NCBI RefSeq assembly: GCF_029227915.1
Contig: NC_079887.1
Location: forward strand, 23,495,650 to 23,559,649
Length of the DNA: 64,000 bases
Source of the DNA: Hydractinia symbiolongicarpus
Lineage: Eukaryota > Cnidaria > Hydrozoa > Anthoathecata > Hydractiniidae
Direction: 5' to 3'
Position 1 is the stretch's first letter, and every line of letters begins with the position of its first letter. Below are positions 1-11,652 of this stretch, in pieces. The notes beneath the pieces are model-generated. The model ran no database searches. It worked only from the letters and a program-made list of their open reading frames with translations, and was not told the DNA's origin. The position numbers and the translations under genes are program-made.

Positions 1-40
1 TGTGTTACTACATACCTAATCTAAATATATAACACAAGAC

Positions 41-412
41 GCCGTGGCTGTGGCGCCGTAGATTAGTGGTTATAGCTTTCGTACTCTGTGCGGGAGACCG
101 GGGTTCGATTCCTCTTGACGGCGATTCAACATGGGCGAGTGAATGTTACCATAGCCCCGGGTTAACCCAAGCCATGTGAGGGAAATTGGGGAGATGGCAC
201 ACTGTGTGAGCCGTTGGATGTTGCCGGGAGTTGTCTAGTAGAGCGTGGGCCCTACTAATTGGGTCTGCGTAGCTCAAAATGAGCATTAAATACTCTAGGA
301 CTCTCCATCTAAGCCATGGCTCCTCCTGGAAATAATAGACAGGGTATATCCCTCGATATTTGTGAGGCTAGCCATGTAAAATATGCACATCTATCTAAGA
401 GTAGATAGTATT
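41..412 (+). repeat. tRNA-derived SINE
   Basis: Positions 53-124 can fold as a tRNA-like cloverleaf. The acceptor arms GCGCCGT (53-59) and ACGGCG (118-123) pair, there is an A-box-like stretch TTAGTGGTTATAGC, and a near-perfect B box GGTTCGATTCC lies at 102-112. The anticodon loop lacks the usual U33 and the sequence runs on without a break into a non-tRNA body, so this is a SINE head and not a functional tRNA. The body contains a core, GCCATGTGAGGGAAATTGG (171-189), that recurs in the SINE at 13.6-13.8 kb. The 3' end is approximate. Confidence 0.7.
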
Positions 413-1273
413 TGAAACATTTTGTGGAACTATCAAAACACAATAAATTTTCAAAGCAGTATTCAGTAAATTATAAAGAAGTGTCCAGGCCAGGACTCTA
501 TGGAGCAAAGATGTTCATTGTTGCTTATTGTAGTAAATACGGTGACAATAATGTTGGTGCTTCAACTAGCTTTTTTCCATACCGTAATCCTTTGATTAAA
601 CGCTCCCTGTTCTATCAATAAATGCCCCCTCTAATAGACGCCATGTCCGGATTTTTTAAAAAAAAGACAACAGACACTGGGAAGCGAGGTGGCAAAAGAT
701 ATGGTTGATTATTAAATTATATGCCTTCCATAAGCAAAAAAAAGAGAAAAATACAAAAATTTATACCTTCCTCCTTTAAACGCCTTCCTTAAATAGATGC
801 CCCCTCAAAAAATTGAAAATAACGGTAGGCTTTTATTCGAAGCATCAAAGTATTTGCATTTGATTTTTGACCCACAGCCTTTGTAGTTTGCCTCACTACC
901 TGGCAATTGCGGACGCACATAACAGGCAGCAATTTTTTAAGAAAATGAAAAAAAAAATTAAATTAGACTGCCCCTAAAAACGTAATGCTTTAAATCATCG
1001 TATATGTTTTGTCATGCAGCACCCAGAAAATCATTTTACAAAGAATGTGATCAAACTGTGAGTTATTTATATCAACTATTACTCTAATGTTTTTTGCAAC
1101 AAAATAACCATTAAATAAGGGTTCAATTATACAAGCGGCCTACATTGCTCCAGCCCACAGCTGCAAAAAGAGTTTTTCTCTGCAGTCTGAAATTTCTATA
1201 AGCTGACTTTATATTACAATTTCAAACCCTGGTACTACACCAGGTAATTTTTCAACTTTACTTTAATTAAGTT
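413..1273. other. intergenic, nothing recognised
   Basis: AT-rich sequence between the SINE and the first PRR11 exon. The one open frame (412-621) has no recognisable similarity and no signal peptide. The PRR11 promoter should lie at the right end, but no clear TATA box is seen. Confidence 0.4.
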
Positions 1274-4200
1274 ATGTTTACCCCTACTATAGTTAAAATG
1301 TCAAATAGCTGCAACAAAAACAAAAGATCAACAAAAGACAAACGAAAAGCTGTCAGACAACGATGGTCGAAAAGAGTTGTGAAGAAACAAAACGTGAAAA
1401 AATCTACAGGAAGAACGCACACTGAAAAGTATGCAAAGATAGAACAACCTGTCGTTCAAGCTGCAGAAGTTTTATCACAAAATGTTGAAGTGAAGAGAAA
1501 GGAATCAGATCAGGGCATGCTATTTAATTTTGCTAGTAAATTAGCTGTATATATTTCCTATCCTGTGTCAACAGCTGCTAAAATTGTGTTAAAGGTATGT
1601 TTCTTTAGATTTTACTACACAGGTCTTTCAATAAGGGGAGAGCAATTGCTCTTGCTCACACAAAGGCTCGCCCAATTCTAAGAAATGAGAATCTATCTGA
1701 GCCATTAATTGCTCCCCCAATTCCAAAAAATGTTTTTCTGGCTGAGTAATATGAATTCATCTCATATGGAAATCAATGTTCTCTTTCTTATTACTTACGG
1801 TAAAAAAAACTAAAATAGATAACAGACTGTGATAAAATCTGTGTTTATAACTTATTCTATTCATTTAGATTGCTTGCCCAGTTTATATTATTTTAACCTC
1901 GTGGGAGTGTTTTATTGCTCGGATGTCATTTTCCTATTAATAGGCCTAACTAAACATTGGTATTATATATTTTGATAATTCATAACTTATGAAATGTTGA
2001 GGATCCACTCATCATTGGCCTTTTCCTTAAAATAATTTCTTTGAACATAGCATTCTGTCTTTGGGTGAAGAGTTTTTGTTAATTGTTATCCATAAGAGGT
2101 GGATTCATTTTTCTTTCGTGTACAAAATGCATTGATTCGTTGTGATGCTTCTAAAACAAATAAAAAGAAAAGTATAAATGGAAACAACCATTTTTTGTTT
2201 TTCCGCTATTAGGATTTTTTTTAATAACCGTAGAGTAATATGTAAATTAACGATTTGAACGCAACACATGTAAAGCTATGTAATGATGTCTGGTAAAACT
2301 GTCCATTGTCAAAAAGTACATTTAACCCTTCCCGTCCCGTTCACGGAGATATTGCTACACTAAAATAATCCCTATTCAGAATAGGTCTGGGTTTTTCTAG
2401 GACCACTTTGAATAGCCCTCACGCCCACCAGTGACCTTGAAACTAACAAGATCAATATTTTCTAGCACAGGAAAAAATTATCTCGTATTTGCGCCTGATT
2501 TGACTGTTTTTAGATTATGCCTGTTTTTAGATTATGCTACTGTAAATTATGCGAATTTCATTTTCGAAATCAAAACAAAGATGATGACTGCATTTAATGC
2601 TCGTTGTGGCTCTGGATCTTTTCCTTCTGGCAGCATTACTGTGCCATTTAGGGTCCCCTCCCTCACCATAAACTGCTGAGCCCCCCCTCAATGAAGCACT
2701 TAACACTAGAACCCCATTGGAGGTCTATGCTTTCTTACCTCTGCACATGTATTAAAATGTTTTTGAAAAATTCTGTTACACAATTTTTCTATCTGTATTA
2801 TTTCCTGGTGGCCAGCCGAAAGAGTTTTGTACAACGAACTGTTTAATATTTATTAGGTGAGTATGTTAATAAAATTGTTCACCAAGATTCATCTTTATTT
2901 GATAACTTTAGGTTTTAAAACCATCTCAAAGTCGTAAAAGAAAGTACGAAGAACTAGAAGAAAGAATTTGTGAACTTGAAAAAGAAGTTCAGCAAATCAA
3001 GAAAAAGAAATGCTTCCATGAACAGGTTCACTTTGTTCTCTATATTATTTTTTTTATTCCACACAGGATAAGCTTTCCAACTTTGCAAAACATAATTTGG
3101 TTAGAAGTTATTTTAAGTAGGCCTATTTTTAGTTATACGGCCCTGTGTATCTATATTTTATATTTCTTGTTCTTCTATTTTTTTTTACACTGGCGGTTCA
3201 TTTGTAAGTTTATTTGAAATTTCATTGTATTCCATGAAATAGCGCTTGTTTGTTTTTACTGTCATAGACCACCAAAATAAATCAAGCTCCTGTTTGTACA
3301 AGTCTTCACATTGCTCCATCAGTGCAAATGCCTCCACCTTTACCACCTCCGCCACCACCACCACCACCTCCACCACCAGCTGTCAAATCTTGTTTTACAC
3401 GAACTATAAAGAAGAAAAACGTGCCGGTAAAATACTTTGTGTCGATCAGTCATCAGCAGCAAAACAAACTGCATAGCAGCAATATTGATTTTTTAAGGGC
3501 TGCTATCACGAGGCGAATTGCACTGGGAATTTCCAAGGAAATGCATCTGAGCATGCACAGTTTTGTTTGTTTTGATTTCACTTCGAAAAATTCATTTCCC
3601 TGAAAAATAGAAACAGTTCCTACTTTTTAACAGCAAAATATTTCACTGCAAACTTTTAACCTATCCATATACAATCATTAGTGGTAATTTTTAGTAAAAC
3701 TCATTACTGGAAAAAATGGTTTGCTTTTTAATACCCAGAACTGCTTTTCTATTCAGCTTTTTTTTTGTTTCTTGTGGAAATCGAATTGCAGCTGACTAGC
3801 CACCGAATTTGTTCTTCCCAATTCTCCTTGTGCAAATCCTATATTATTTTAATTTAATTATTTTAGGATCGCCAAAAGGAAAAAGTCAACCATCAAATTA
3901 CAGACGAACTGTTAAAAACTGTCACTTTGAAAAAAGTCACAAGAACACTTGAAGCATACGAATCATCAAACAAAGAGAATGTACATCTAAACACACCATT
4001 AGTGTCTTTATCAGATATCCGTAACATAAAACTTAAAAAATCAATAGTTCAAAATCGGACACCATCAAGTAATTCGGCTTTGAAACCAAAAAATACAGGA
4101 AGCATACAGAAATCATCATCTGGTAAAAAGAGGTAAAATGTCTTAATTAGGTACTGGTCGTTAGGCTGTGGATAAATTCTCCCGGTCTCCAAATATCACA

Positions 4201-5690
4201 TGATTCTTTTGAACCGATTACAGATCCGTATTTTTCACAAAATCATTGTTTCCTAACTTCAAATCTGGCATATCGTGTAGATTTAGGAGATTTTTTGCTA
4301 ATTTAACTTTAGTTTAATTTAGATACTTGTACTTATATCAAAGCTTTTTTTGTGAGAGTTTAACCGTGAAACGTTCGTGTTTTTCCGCAACCAAAAGTTG
4401 TACCACGTGACATTCCAACCGGGAGAATCCACTGATTCGCTTGTCCTCTTCCTTATCGTAGCTATGCCCGTTTGTTTTTTTCTATAACCGTAGCACGACT
4501 ATAACATCGCGCGGAAAGGGAATACGGGTATTAATATGAAGATACGAAAATGGAGGCAGGGTGCTTGAAGAGTAATATAACAACTCGACAATTAGGATAA
4601 GCTCTTCTTCACTAAATATATCACTATATCACAGCTAAACTTTTAAAATATGAAAGTTCTACTTTCCATTTTGCGTAAAGACCCACCCTTCCATACCCTA
4701 ACCTTTTCTCTTCAAATCAGGGCTTATCAATAATTTCCTGTGTTTCTGCTTCTCTTTTTGGCCACTGTAGGGACTACTCAGCAATATTTTCCTCTTTTTT
4801 CTAGAACCCCAGAAAACTTATTTCGTCGACACCTTCGTAAGTGTAACATCAGCAGAAGTCCAGGTGGTACTCCATTAACGAGAACAAAAGACTTTAGTGT
4901 CAGTATGGGTGAAGGATTCACACCCATGTTGAGCAATGCGTTAAAAAAGAAATTTAATGTGAGGCTTGTTGCATTTAAGCGTATATAGCTATACTTTTTA
5001 GGTCCCGAATTTGTCTTTCTATTGTACCAATTTATGAATATATAGCCAGGGTAAGTCTGTAAAAATGTCAATGAATGAAGGTATTTAAAAATTGATTTAC
5101 GACGTTAAAGAGTGGTGGAGAAAAATATGACAGGCCTGGTAAGATAGCGCCGTTTTGAGTAATTTTTTTAATGTTTTCCATATTCTTTCTGTGATTCTTA
5201 CATACTGGCTATATTTTAATCTATATACTTTCACAGGCGAAATATTACAACTGAAAATATCTATAATTTATGTGGCGTCAACATGACATCATACTTTATG
5301 CAGAATAGTTAAATCTTTAAATGTGAATTTCTTAATTCGAAAAATCAAAAGAGATTTTGTTAAGGTCTATATAAGCTCTATAACTTTAGTTCAGCGTCAT
5401 TTTACCCTTCGATTCGGATCTGCCTGTTTTAATTAAACGCCCTGGGCGGTTATTAATTATTAGATCGTCCCAAAAAGTTGATATACGCCCATCATTAAAA
5501 CCATCTTAAACTCAAAATTACATCAAAAAATAGTATCTTTTTTTGTTTTGTTTCTTTAAAAATTTTAATTGCCTTATAACAATTCTCTCCTTTTTTTTAG
5601 AATGCAATTCCAGAAAAAATTACTCCAAATAGCTGCGCCGATACTTCGACTCCAGCCTTACAGTTTGTACGTTCATTTTTTTTTAAATAG
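1274..5690 (+). CDS. PRR11: PRR11 (proline-rich protein 11) homologue, six exons
   Basis: I assembled the exons by reading frame and splice sites: 1274-1594, 2912-3025, 3268-3426, 3867-4132, 4805-4958 and 5601-5690. All introns are GT-AG with compatible phases, and the product is about 367 residues, close to the 360 of human PRR11. In order it has a basic N-terminus, a short coiled coil (exon 2, YEELEERICELEKEVQQIK), a run of about 12 prolines (exon 3), two short LKTVTLKK / VSLSDIRNIKLKK motifs (exon 4), and a C-terminal SRSPGGTPLT...GFTPMLSNALKKKF block (exon 5). This domain order and the SPGGTPLT block are diagnostic of PRR11. In vertebrates it is a cell-cycle protein acting from S phase to mitosis; that role is transferred from the family. 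The donor after exon 2 (GTTCAC) is weak. A second in-frame ATG at 1298 is an alternative start. Confidence 0.85.
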
Positions 5691-7171
5691 GGATTGCTCG
5701 CCTAATAATCAATTTGTTACAAATATGGCAGCTTTTTCCCGCTGCCAGAAAAACATTCTAATCCAGATACTTAACTTTGCGAGCTGTGGCTGAAAACGTT
5801 TTTATGGACTCTGTTCTTTAGGTAGATTCTCACGAGGCGAATTGAAATGTTGATTTTGGCGGCGAAGTAGCTGCGAAATATCCTTTAAACTTTCACGAGA
5901 AACGGAAAAGTGTGTAGCGAATTTAAAACACTTTTTAGCGAAAAGTTTGATTTCTTATGCCGCAAAAAATAGGACCTTTTTGTATTTTACTTCAGAGCGA
6001 ATATTACAAAGTGGAACAAACGAAAGTGCGCGAACGTTCGTCGGTAAATGCGCCTTTACTCACCTTACTACTAAGTCGAAAAATCATTTACAGCTTGTTT
6101 ACAGCTTGTTCCATAAAATGGCAACAAAATAAAGCACAGCAAAGTTATTTTTAAATAAAGTACAGCGCATTAAAAGAGCTAGAGAAATGGGATTAAGATA
6201 TGGGAAACCAATTTAACATACGTAAAATTGAATGAAGTCTTGTTGAAGTGGTTTAAAGTAATGCGTGGTAAAAAAATCCCAACCAATGGTCCTATTATTT
6301 TAAAGAGAGCTTGTGAATTTGCGAAAGCATTCCCTCAGCTTTTTTTAAAATTTGGCTGCTAAAACTTGAACTCTTATAATTTGAAAAATAGTCCGAGCAA
6401 ATTTTGAGATTCCTGGATGATTTGGATTACTGTGTATTTTTAAGTTTTTTTATCTTCTCTCTTTTGCCGAGTAATCAAGATTACCAGAAAAATTACTGTT
6501 GTTTTTTTAGGAAATTTCTCCCTAACAATTAGAGTGACGTCTACCACTGGCGTTCGTGTTGTTGATTCTGTTAGATTGGCATCGTGTTGGCTCGAGTGGG
6601 AGTAAGGAAAAGCAAAAGATAGAATGTCTATTATTGTTTCTGGTATGGCTTTCTGCACCAAACCTAAACTGGTTCGTTTTTGTGAGTATTTAATTAGCAG
6701 TCAATATTTTTGTTAACCTATAGTCTTATACACAGAGATTTAAGCAGCATTGAGTCTCAGCCAAAATTTTGTGTTTGTTCAAAAAACAAAATCGTTTGTG
6801 ACTTTACCACGATACTGTTCCGATACAAAGTAGTCTTAAGTTGATGTGTGTTAACACGAAAAGTATTTAGTTTCAGTAGATGAAATTTCACTCGGGAGAT
6901 TTTATATTTAGCGTATACATTTTCGTGCTTTTGACATACACGCCTCACGAATTACGCTAATTTAAACAGACTTTAATTTATACGAATGCGCATTTATATT
7001 TTCTTGTGGTTTTATTCTACAAAATCGTTTCTTCTGGTGTGGTGTAAAAAGTGTTTAGCCGTCAAAATTCTCTTTAAATTCCCGAGTCGATAGATACCGT
7101 TACGCTACTTAATGGGTGCGATCCACAAAAAGAGTATTAAGAGAGACATAACTTAGATGATATGATAACTG
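5691..7171. other. gene-poor spacer
   Basis: No supported gene. Short open frames (for example 5947-6154 and 6440-6661) have no recognisable domains. The string TCACGAGGCGAATT occurs here (about 5830) and in PRR11 intron 3 (about 3508), which suggests an uncharacterised dispersed repeat. Confidence 0.4.
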
Positions 7172-7263
7172 GCAACCTAGCCTCCAGCGCCTCCCATTTT
7201 TATTTTATTGGTGTGGAACCTGTACAAGATAAAATACCCAGGAGGCCCTGGTGACAAGGTTGC
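7172..7263. mobile_element. short MITE-like element, about 92 bp
   Basis: The ends form imperfect inverted repeats (GCAACCTAGCCTCCAG at left, CTGGTGACAAGGTTGC at right) around an AT-rich centre. A second copy with related ends and a TTTTAT core lies at 29042-29125. No target duplication could be fixed. Confidence 0.5.
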
Positions 7264-8019
7264 GTGACTGGTGTTGTATATATTTTATGAATTTTAGCAA
7301 ATAATTAACATATTTTACCTTATAAATAAACATGCACATAAAAATATTTTTTTTATTCATTTACTTATGTCTTATTGAGCAAGATCATACTCATTCCTCC
7401 TCAAAGGCATTAATTTCAACCAAATCTCGAAATTTTAACTTTGATGCGCCGTGAAATGGAATCATCACATAAGAGCTTGAGGAATTGGCTCAGCAGAAAA
7501 AACTTTATCGTCCACTGAGTTAAAGTTTTTTTGGTGTAGCTAGCCTGCGAAATTACATTTTCTTCCGGGAAATTAATTTTTGCCATAATGAATTTTACAA
7601 ATAGACAAGAAGAATATGGAGACATTTTTGTCAAATTCTTGCCGTATTTCGAAAGATTTTTTGATCCTTTTATCCTGCAGCGTTTATTTTGCGCATGACT
7701 TTACCAACACCGAGCTTTTCGGACATATTTTTGTTCCTATCTTAAAATCTTTTTAACGTTTCTATCAGTCACTGTAGAAACATTCTTAAGGCAACTCTGT
7801 TCTGGTAGGGTTGACAGGTTGTCCGCCATCACTTTTAGGAGAAAAGGGCCTAAGAGTCATGTGGTTTTCATTTATCAAATTTCATTATTTTTGTCTTTTT
7901 TGAAGAATTTAGTTTAGTTATCGTGCGGTGTCGAATGCCGGCGTAGATTTTAACGAGAAAAATATACGACATATTAAACGAGATATATGCGATAATTCAT
8001 AAATGCTCGTCGAAATGTA
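7264..8019. other. intergenic, nothing recognised
   Basis: AT-rich sequence with no coding signal beyond short random frames and no repeat structure that I could define. Confidence 0.35.
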
Positions 8020-8310
8020 ACAAGTTCGCATCGTGGAGTAAAAAGTTTGCATCGTCTAATGAAAAGTTTGCACCGTCTAATGTGAAGTTCGCGTTGTATA
8101 ATGTAAACTGCGCATCGTCTAATGCAATGTTCGCATCGTATAATGTAAAGTCCACATCGTATAAACAAGTTTGCATCGCACAATGAGGAATTCGCATTGT
8201 CTAATGTAATGTTTGCGTCGTAAAATAAGGAGACCTTAAAATATAAAACATTGGCATCGTATAGGAAAAAGAACCAATCCTTAACAAAAGAGTTAAATCG
8301 TATAATGTAA
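8020..8310. repeat. degenerate minisatellite, unit about 21-22 bp
   Basis: About a dozen diverged head-to-tail copies of a unit resembling TTCGCATCGTCTAATGTAAA. The start of each unit is marked by GCATCGT, GCACCGT or GCGTTGT. The minus-strand frame through it gives a pseudo-repetitive peptide (LDDANF-like) which I treat as a by-product of the repeat. Confidence 0.75.
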
Positions 8311-9280
8311 TAAACACATGTCAATGTGTCATAAAGACATAATATAAAGGTAAACTCGCAACTAGGCGTTATATTTTATTTTGACTTTGGCAGCTCTGGA
8401 ATTCCATATGTTCTCTTTACACCAAATCTTTTAAGGAAATTTTTACTATAAAAGGATTATGCAAGACTAACACGAGAAGAGAATGCAGAAGTAACCTTGA
8501 TATGTGAGTAATGGTGAAGTAGGGAGTGTTAGATGTGAATGCGCTGCTATAAAATTAGGTTGTTGTAATCACTTCTTTTCGAACAAATAAAAACTGTTCC
8601 TGATGATGTAGCAGGTTTGAGTATAACATGATAATTGGGCGCTTCAACAGACTTGGGAAAATAGATCTACCCTTTTTCGTTTGACAGTAGTTAAAAACTA
8701 GAGCCAGCTATAAAGATCTCTTTTCAAAATAAGCCAGCTCTAAAGGGGTGGCATGTACCTTATGCTAATGAAGAATTAACCCTATGATGAAAGAATTCTC
8801 ATGATTTTGCATATAATTTCCGCAGGTATTAATTTTAGATGTTGGCTATCTTTATGCCCACAAAATCTAGTGTAGGAGATCTTCATCATCAAATTGAGAT
8901 TTTTTAACTGCGCAATACACGCTTTTATAGCAAAACAATTTTACCTGAATCTTCTTAAATTATTCATTAAAAAGACTTTTTAGTTTCCTTACTTCTACCT
9001 GCATATACAATCCATACAAACAGTTGAAATGCTCTATAATTGATTTAAAAATGTGTTTGTTTGTATTTTTTTCAATGCAAAGTATTTGGATACAAACTGT
9101 TTTTGTCCCCCCCCCCCATCTTTGAAGTTATAGCATCAATGTCCAATATAAGCAAATTTTTATGGTCTCACTAAGTGAGAGCCTCACTTATCCGGATTTT
9201 TCTTTAAAGTTAGTAAGGAGTTACCAAGTAATGCGATGTCAGTTAGCAAAAGTCTCACTTATTCAGGATGCCACTTCAAT
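8311..9280. other. intergenic, nothing recognised
   Basis: No gene. A run of C residues lies at about 9105-9117. Confidence 0.35.
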
Positions 9281-9638
9281 AATCCACGGGTTCGCCCGTC
9301 CTTTATATTTACCCTTCGCAACAATTTATATTTATTTATTTATTTATTTAAAAATATTTATACAGGATGAGGATTTCAGTAATTTGCAAATATATACATA
9401 AGTACAAAAATCAATGTCCATCCTGTCTGAGAATAAAAATGGAAAAAACAGTAAAAACGATAAAAAACAAACAAAAAATTGATCAAATAGAAATGCAACA
9501 ATATGCAGACAAGGTGTGAAGTGACTTAATGTGGATAAAAATATATCGTATTTGATATTCGTGTTTCCGTAATATCGTTTTTTAACTAAGCGAGGGGTCC
9601 GCGCAGAGACAGACAGACGACAGCTATTATTATAGAGA
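9281..9638 (-). mobile_element. Helitron-like non-autonomous repeat, interrupted
   Basis: Reading the minus strand, the 5' end is TCTCTATAATAATAG followed by a short GTCTGTCTGTC tract. The 3' part reads GGACGGGCGAACCCGTGGATT, matching the plus-strand copy at 41743-41865. The terminal hairpin and CTAG end are lost. An inserted segment (about 9320-9585), starting with a TTTATTTATTT tail and ATTTATACAGGAT, resembles the 3' tail of the SINE at 13.56 kb. Confidence 0.55.
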
Positions 9639-9885
9639 CATAAGGCTCTCGAGAACAACGCCCATTTGCAGCACAAAATTGGCATCAGAACAGACTCGGA
9701 AAAAACGACTTACTTACACAGAAGACTTTCTTAACATTTTGATCTTAAAGCCTCCTTTTTTATATCTTATAAGTAAAAAGGTCGGTAGGAAGTGACCAAT
9801 GTTTTTTACCGGACACCCGACTTTTTATATTTGCCGACTGGATTTTTTGTTGACATTTGGTTTTCCTTATTTAGTGCATTGACTA

Positions 9886-10699
9886 CCTTAAGGAAAGAAA
9901 CTATTTGCGGAAGAAATCTGTGCGGAATTTATTTTTGTGAATGAGTGACCCAAAAGTAGCATATTTTGCGGAATAGTATAAAGTGGCATATTTTGCGGAA
10001 TAGATTTTTGCGAATAGCGACCTCAAAAGAGAAATAACGAAGTAAAATTTTGCGGATGCAAAAAATTTGATAAATCGAAAGTCGGAAAAAACCTAGTTTA
10101 GTTTTTAAGTGTATGAAAAACATTCGATTTATGGAATATCATCTCTCTATTTTTCATCAAAATTAAGAAAAGAGTACTAGACTGTAACAAATGTAAGATC
10201 AAATATCGTCACTGAAAATAACGAAAATATTTCGACATAGATCGTCCTCCACAGACCACTCCTCTTCGTCACAATCATTTCGCCATTGTAGGTAACAAAA
10301 CTTACCATCTCTATCGACGGTTTCTTGTCCAATCAGCAATGAAGAATGTTTCAGTATTCTCCAATGGGTTGATTGCAGCGAAAGAATCAAGGTTCAGTAG
10401 ACCTCTTGACACTTCTTCTATACCTTATGTGATGCAAGATGCTTTTCATCCATTTGAAATGATGCCTTGACCTTTTTGAGAGCTTAGATAATCGCCAAGC
10501 TCCATAATCCATTCCGCAAAAAGAGGCAAAAACGTAAAGTATTTCGAAAATATGTGCGGAATTTACTTTTGCGGATCACCAAAATTTCTTCACTTCTGCG
10601 GAATTACCTTTTGCGGATTTGGACAAAATCCGCACAAATTAATTTCGCAAAAAAAAAGTTTCGCACAAATATCTTTCGCAAATAATTTCTTCCCTAAAG
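9886..10699. mobile_element. 814-bp terminal-inverted-repeat element (MITE)
   Basis: The left end (CCTTAAGGAAAGAAACTATT and onward) is mirrored by the right end (revcomp CTTTAGGGAAGAAATTATT). The imperfect inverted repeats run for about 50 bp and are rich in TTTGCGGAA. The interior has no recognisable transposase; a 63-codon minus-strand frame at 10199-10390 is unassigned. No clear target duplication was seen. Confidence 0.55.
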
Positions 10700-11652
10700 C
10701 ACCTAAATGTTGAGTATTTCTAGATTTTCAGGTTACTTTCGTAATCAAAATTATTATAAAAGTGAACTTTTAGAGCTTAACCATTGCGGCAAATTTGATT
10801 GGTCGGTTGGCACTTGAACTCCGCTTGTGGACCTTTTAGTAATTCCTCGTTGGTACGTATGGTATGTCGTAAGGAGGACATATTCCTCGCCCTCGTGGTT
10901 TGTCGCATCTACTAGCTACGTGTGCTAGGAAGATAGCATCGAATCGATAGCGCAGTCGGTAGAGCAATCGCCCATCAAGCGACGTGGGTTCAAGTACTGC
11001 TCATATAAACACATCGTTCTGCGAAAAATGAGATAATTGTTGCATACTTCAATCGCAAGAAAACAAAATCCTGGCTATTTTTTTCCCGACAAACGCCTTG
11101 TCCCAGCAAACGTCCTGACCCACCTGTCATGTTAACTGGCCCATAGTAAAAAAAAACGCATAAGATTTGGTTGTAAAAAGTGACTATATAAACTTTGTGC
11201 AGTTGATAAAAAATTTCACCTACTCTTTGATTCTGCCATTTTTTACCGATAAAGTAAAGAGCGTAGTTTCTTGAAATTTTGAATAAAGGAAATACGCGTG
11301 TATCACGGAAATACACGAGTATCACGGAAATACGCGGGTATCATGGGTATCTTGGGAATACCCAGTCAGTCAGTCATAAATTTGATGTTGATATTTTTTA
11401 TGTGAAGGCGCAACCCAAGAAAAAAACAAATAACAGGTGGTATAATTTTGTTCGTATGTTTGTTTGTTACACAACTTTCCAACATTCCAGAGTTTTCATT
11501 GCACACAACGTCCTTGTCTGTTTTATTATATTCTTTTCCATTCAGATAAACCAGCCGAATCACTAAAATATTGCAAGGTTCATCCTTAAAAATATAAAAC
11601 TGAAAAGCGCTACACGAATAATGATCATCGCATGATTCGCACACTATAACTT
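10700..11652. other. spacer with tRNA-like fragment and short tandem repeat
   Basis: At 10945-10995, ATAGCGCAGTCGGTAGAGC and GGGTTCAAGTAC resemble tRNA A and B boxes. The acceptor stem does not pair and U33 is missing, so this is probably a SINE or tRNA relic. At about 11287-11350 three copies of a 20-bp GGAAATACGCGTGTATCAC-like unit lie in tandem. The AKAP17A 3' UTR should lie at the right end. Confidence 0.4.

Noticed and set aside
53-124. Possible functional tRNA gene
   Set aside because: Stems and B box are good, but the anticodon loop lacks U33 and the sequence continues into a SINE body.
3185-3603. Proline-rich and Val-rich frames in other readings
   Set aside because: Shadows of the CCA-rich PRR11 exon 3; splice sites define the real frame.
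10945-10995. Possible tRNA (A and B boxes)
   Set aside because: The acceptor and T stems do not pair properly; treated as a relic.
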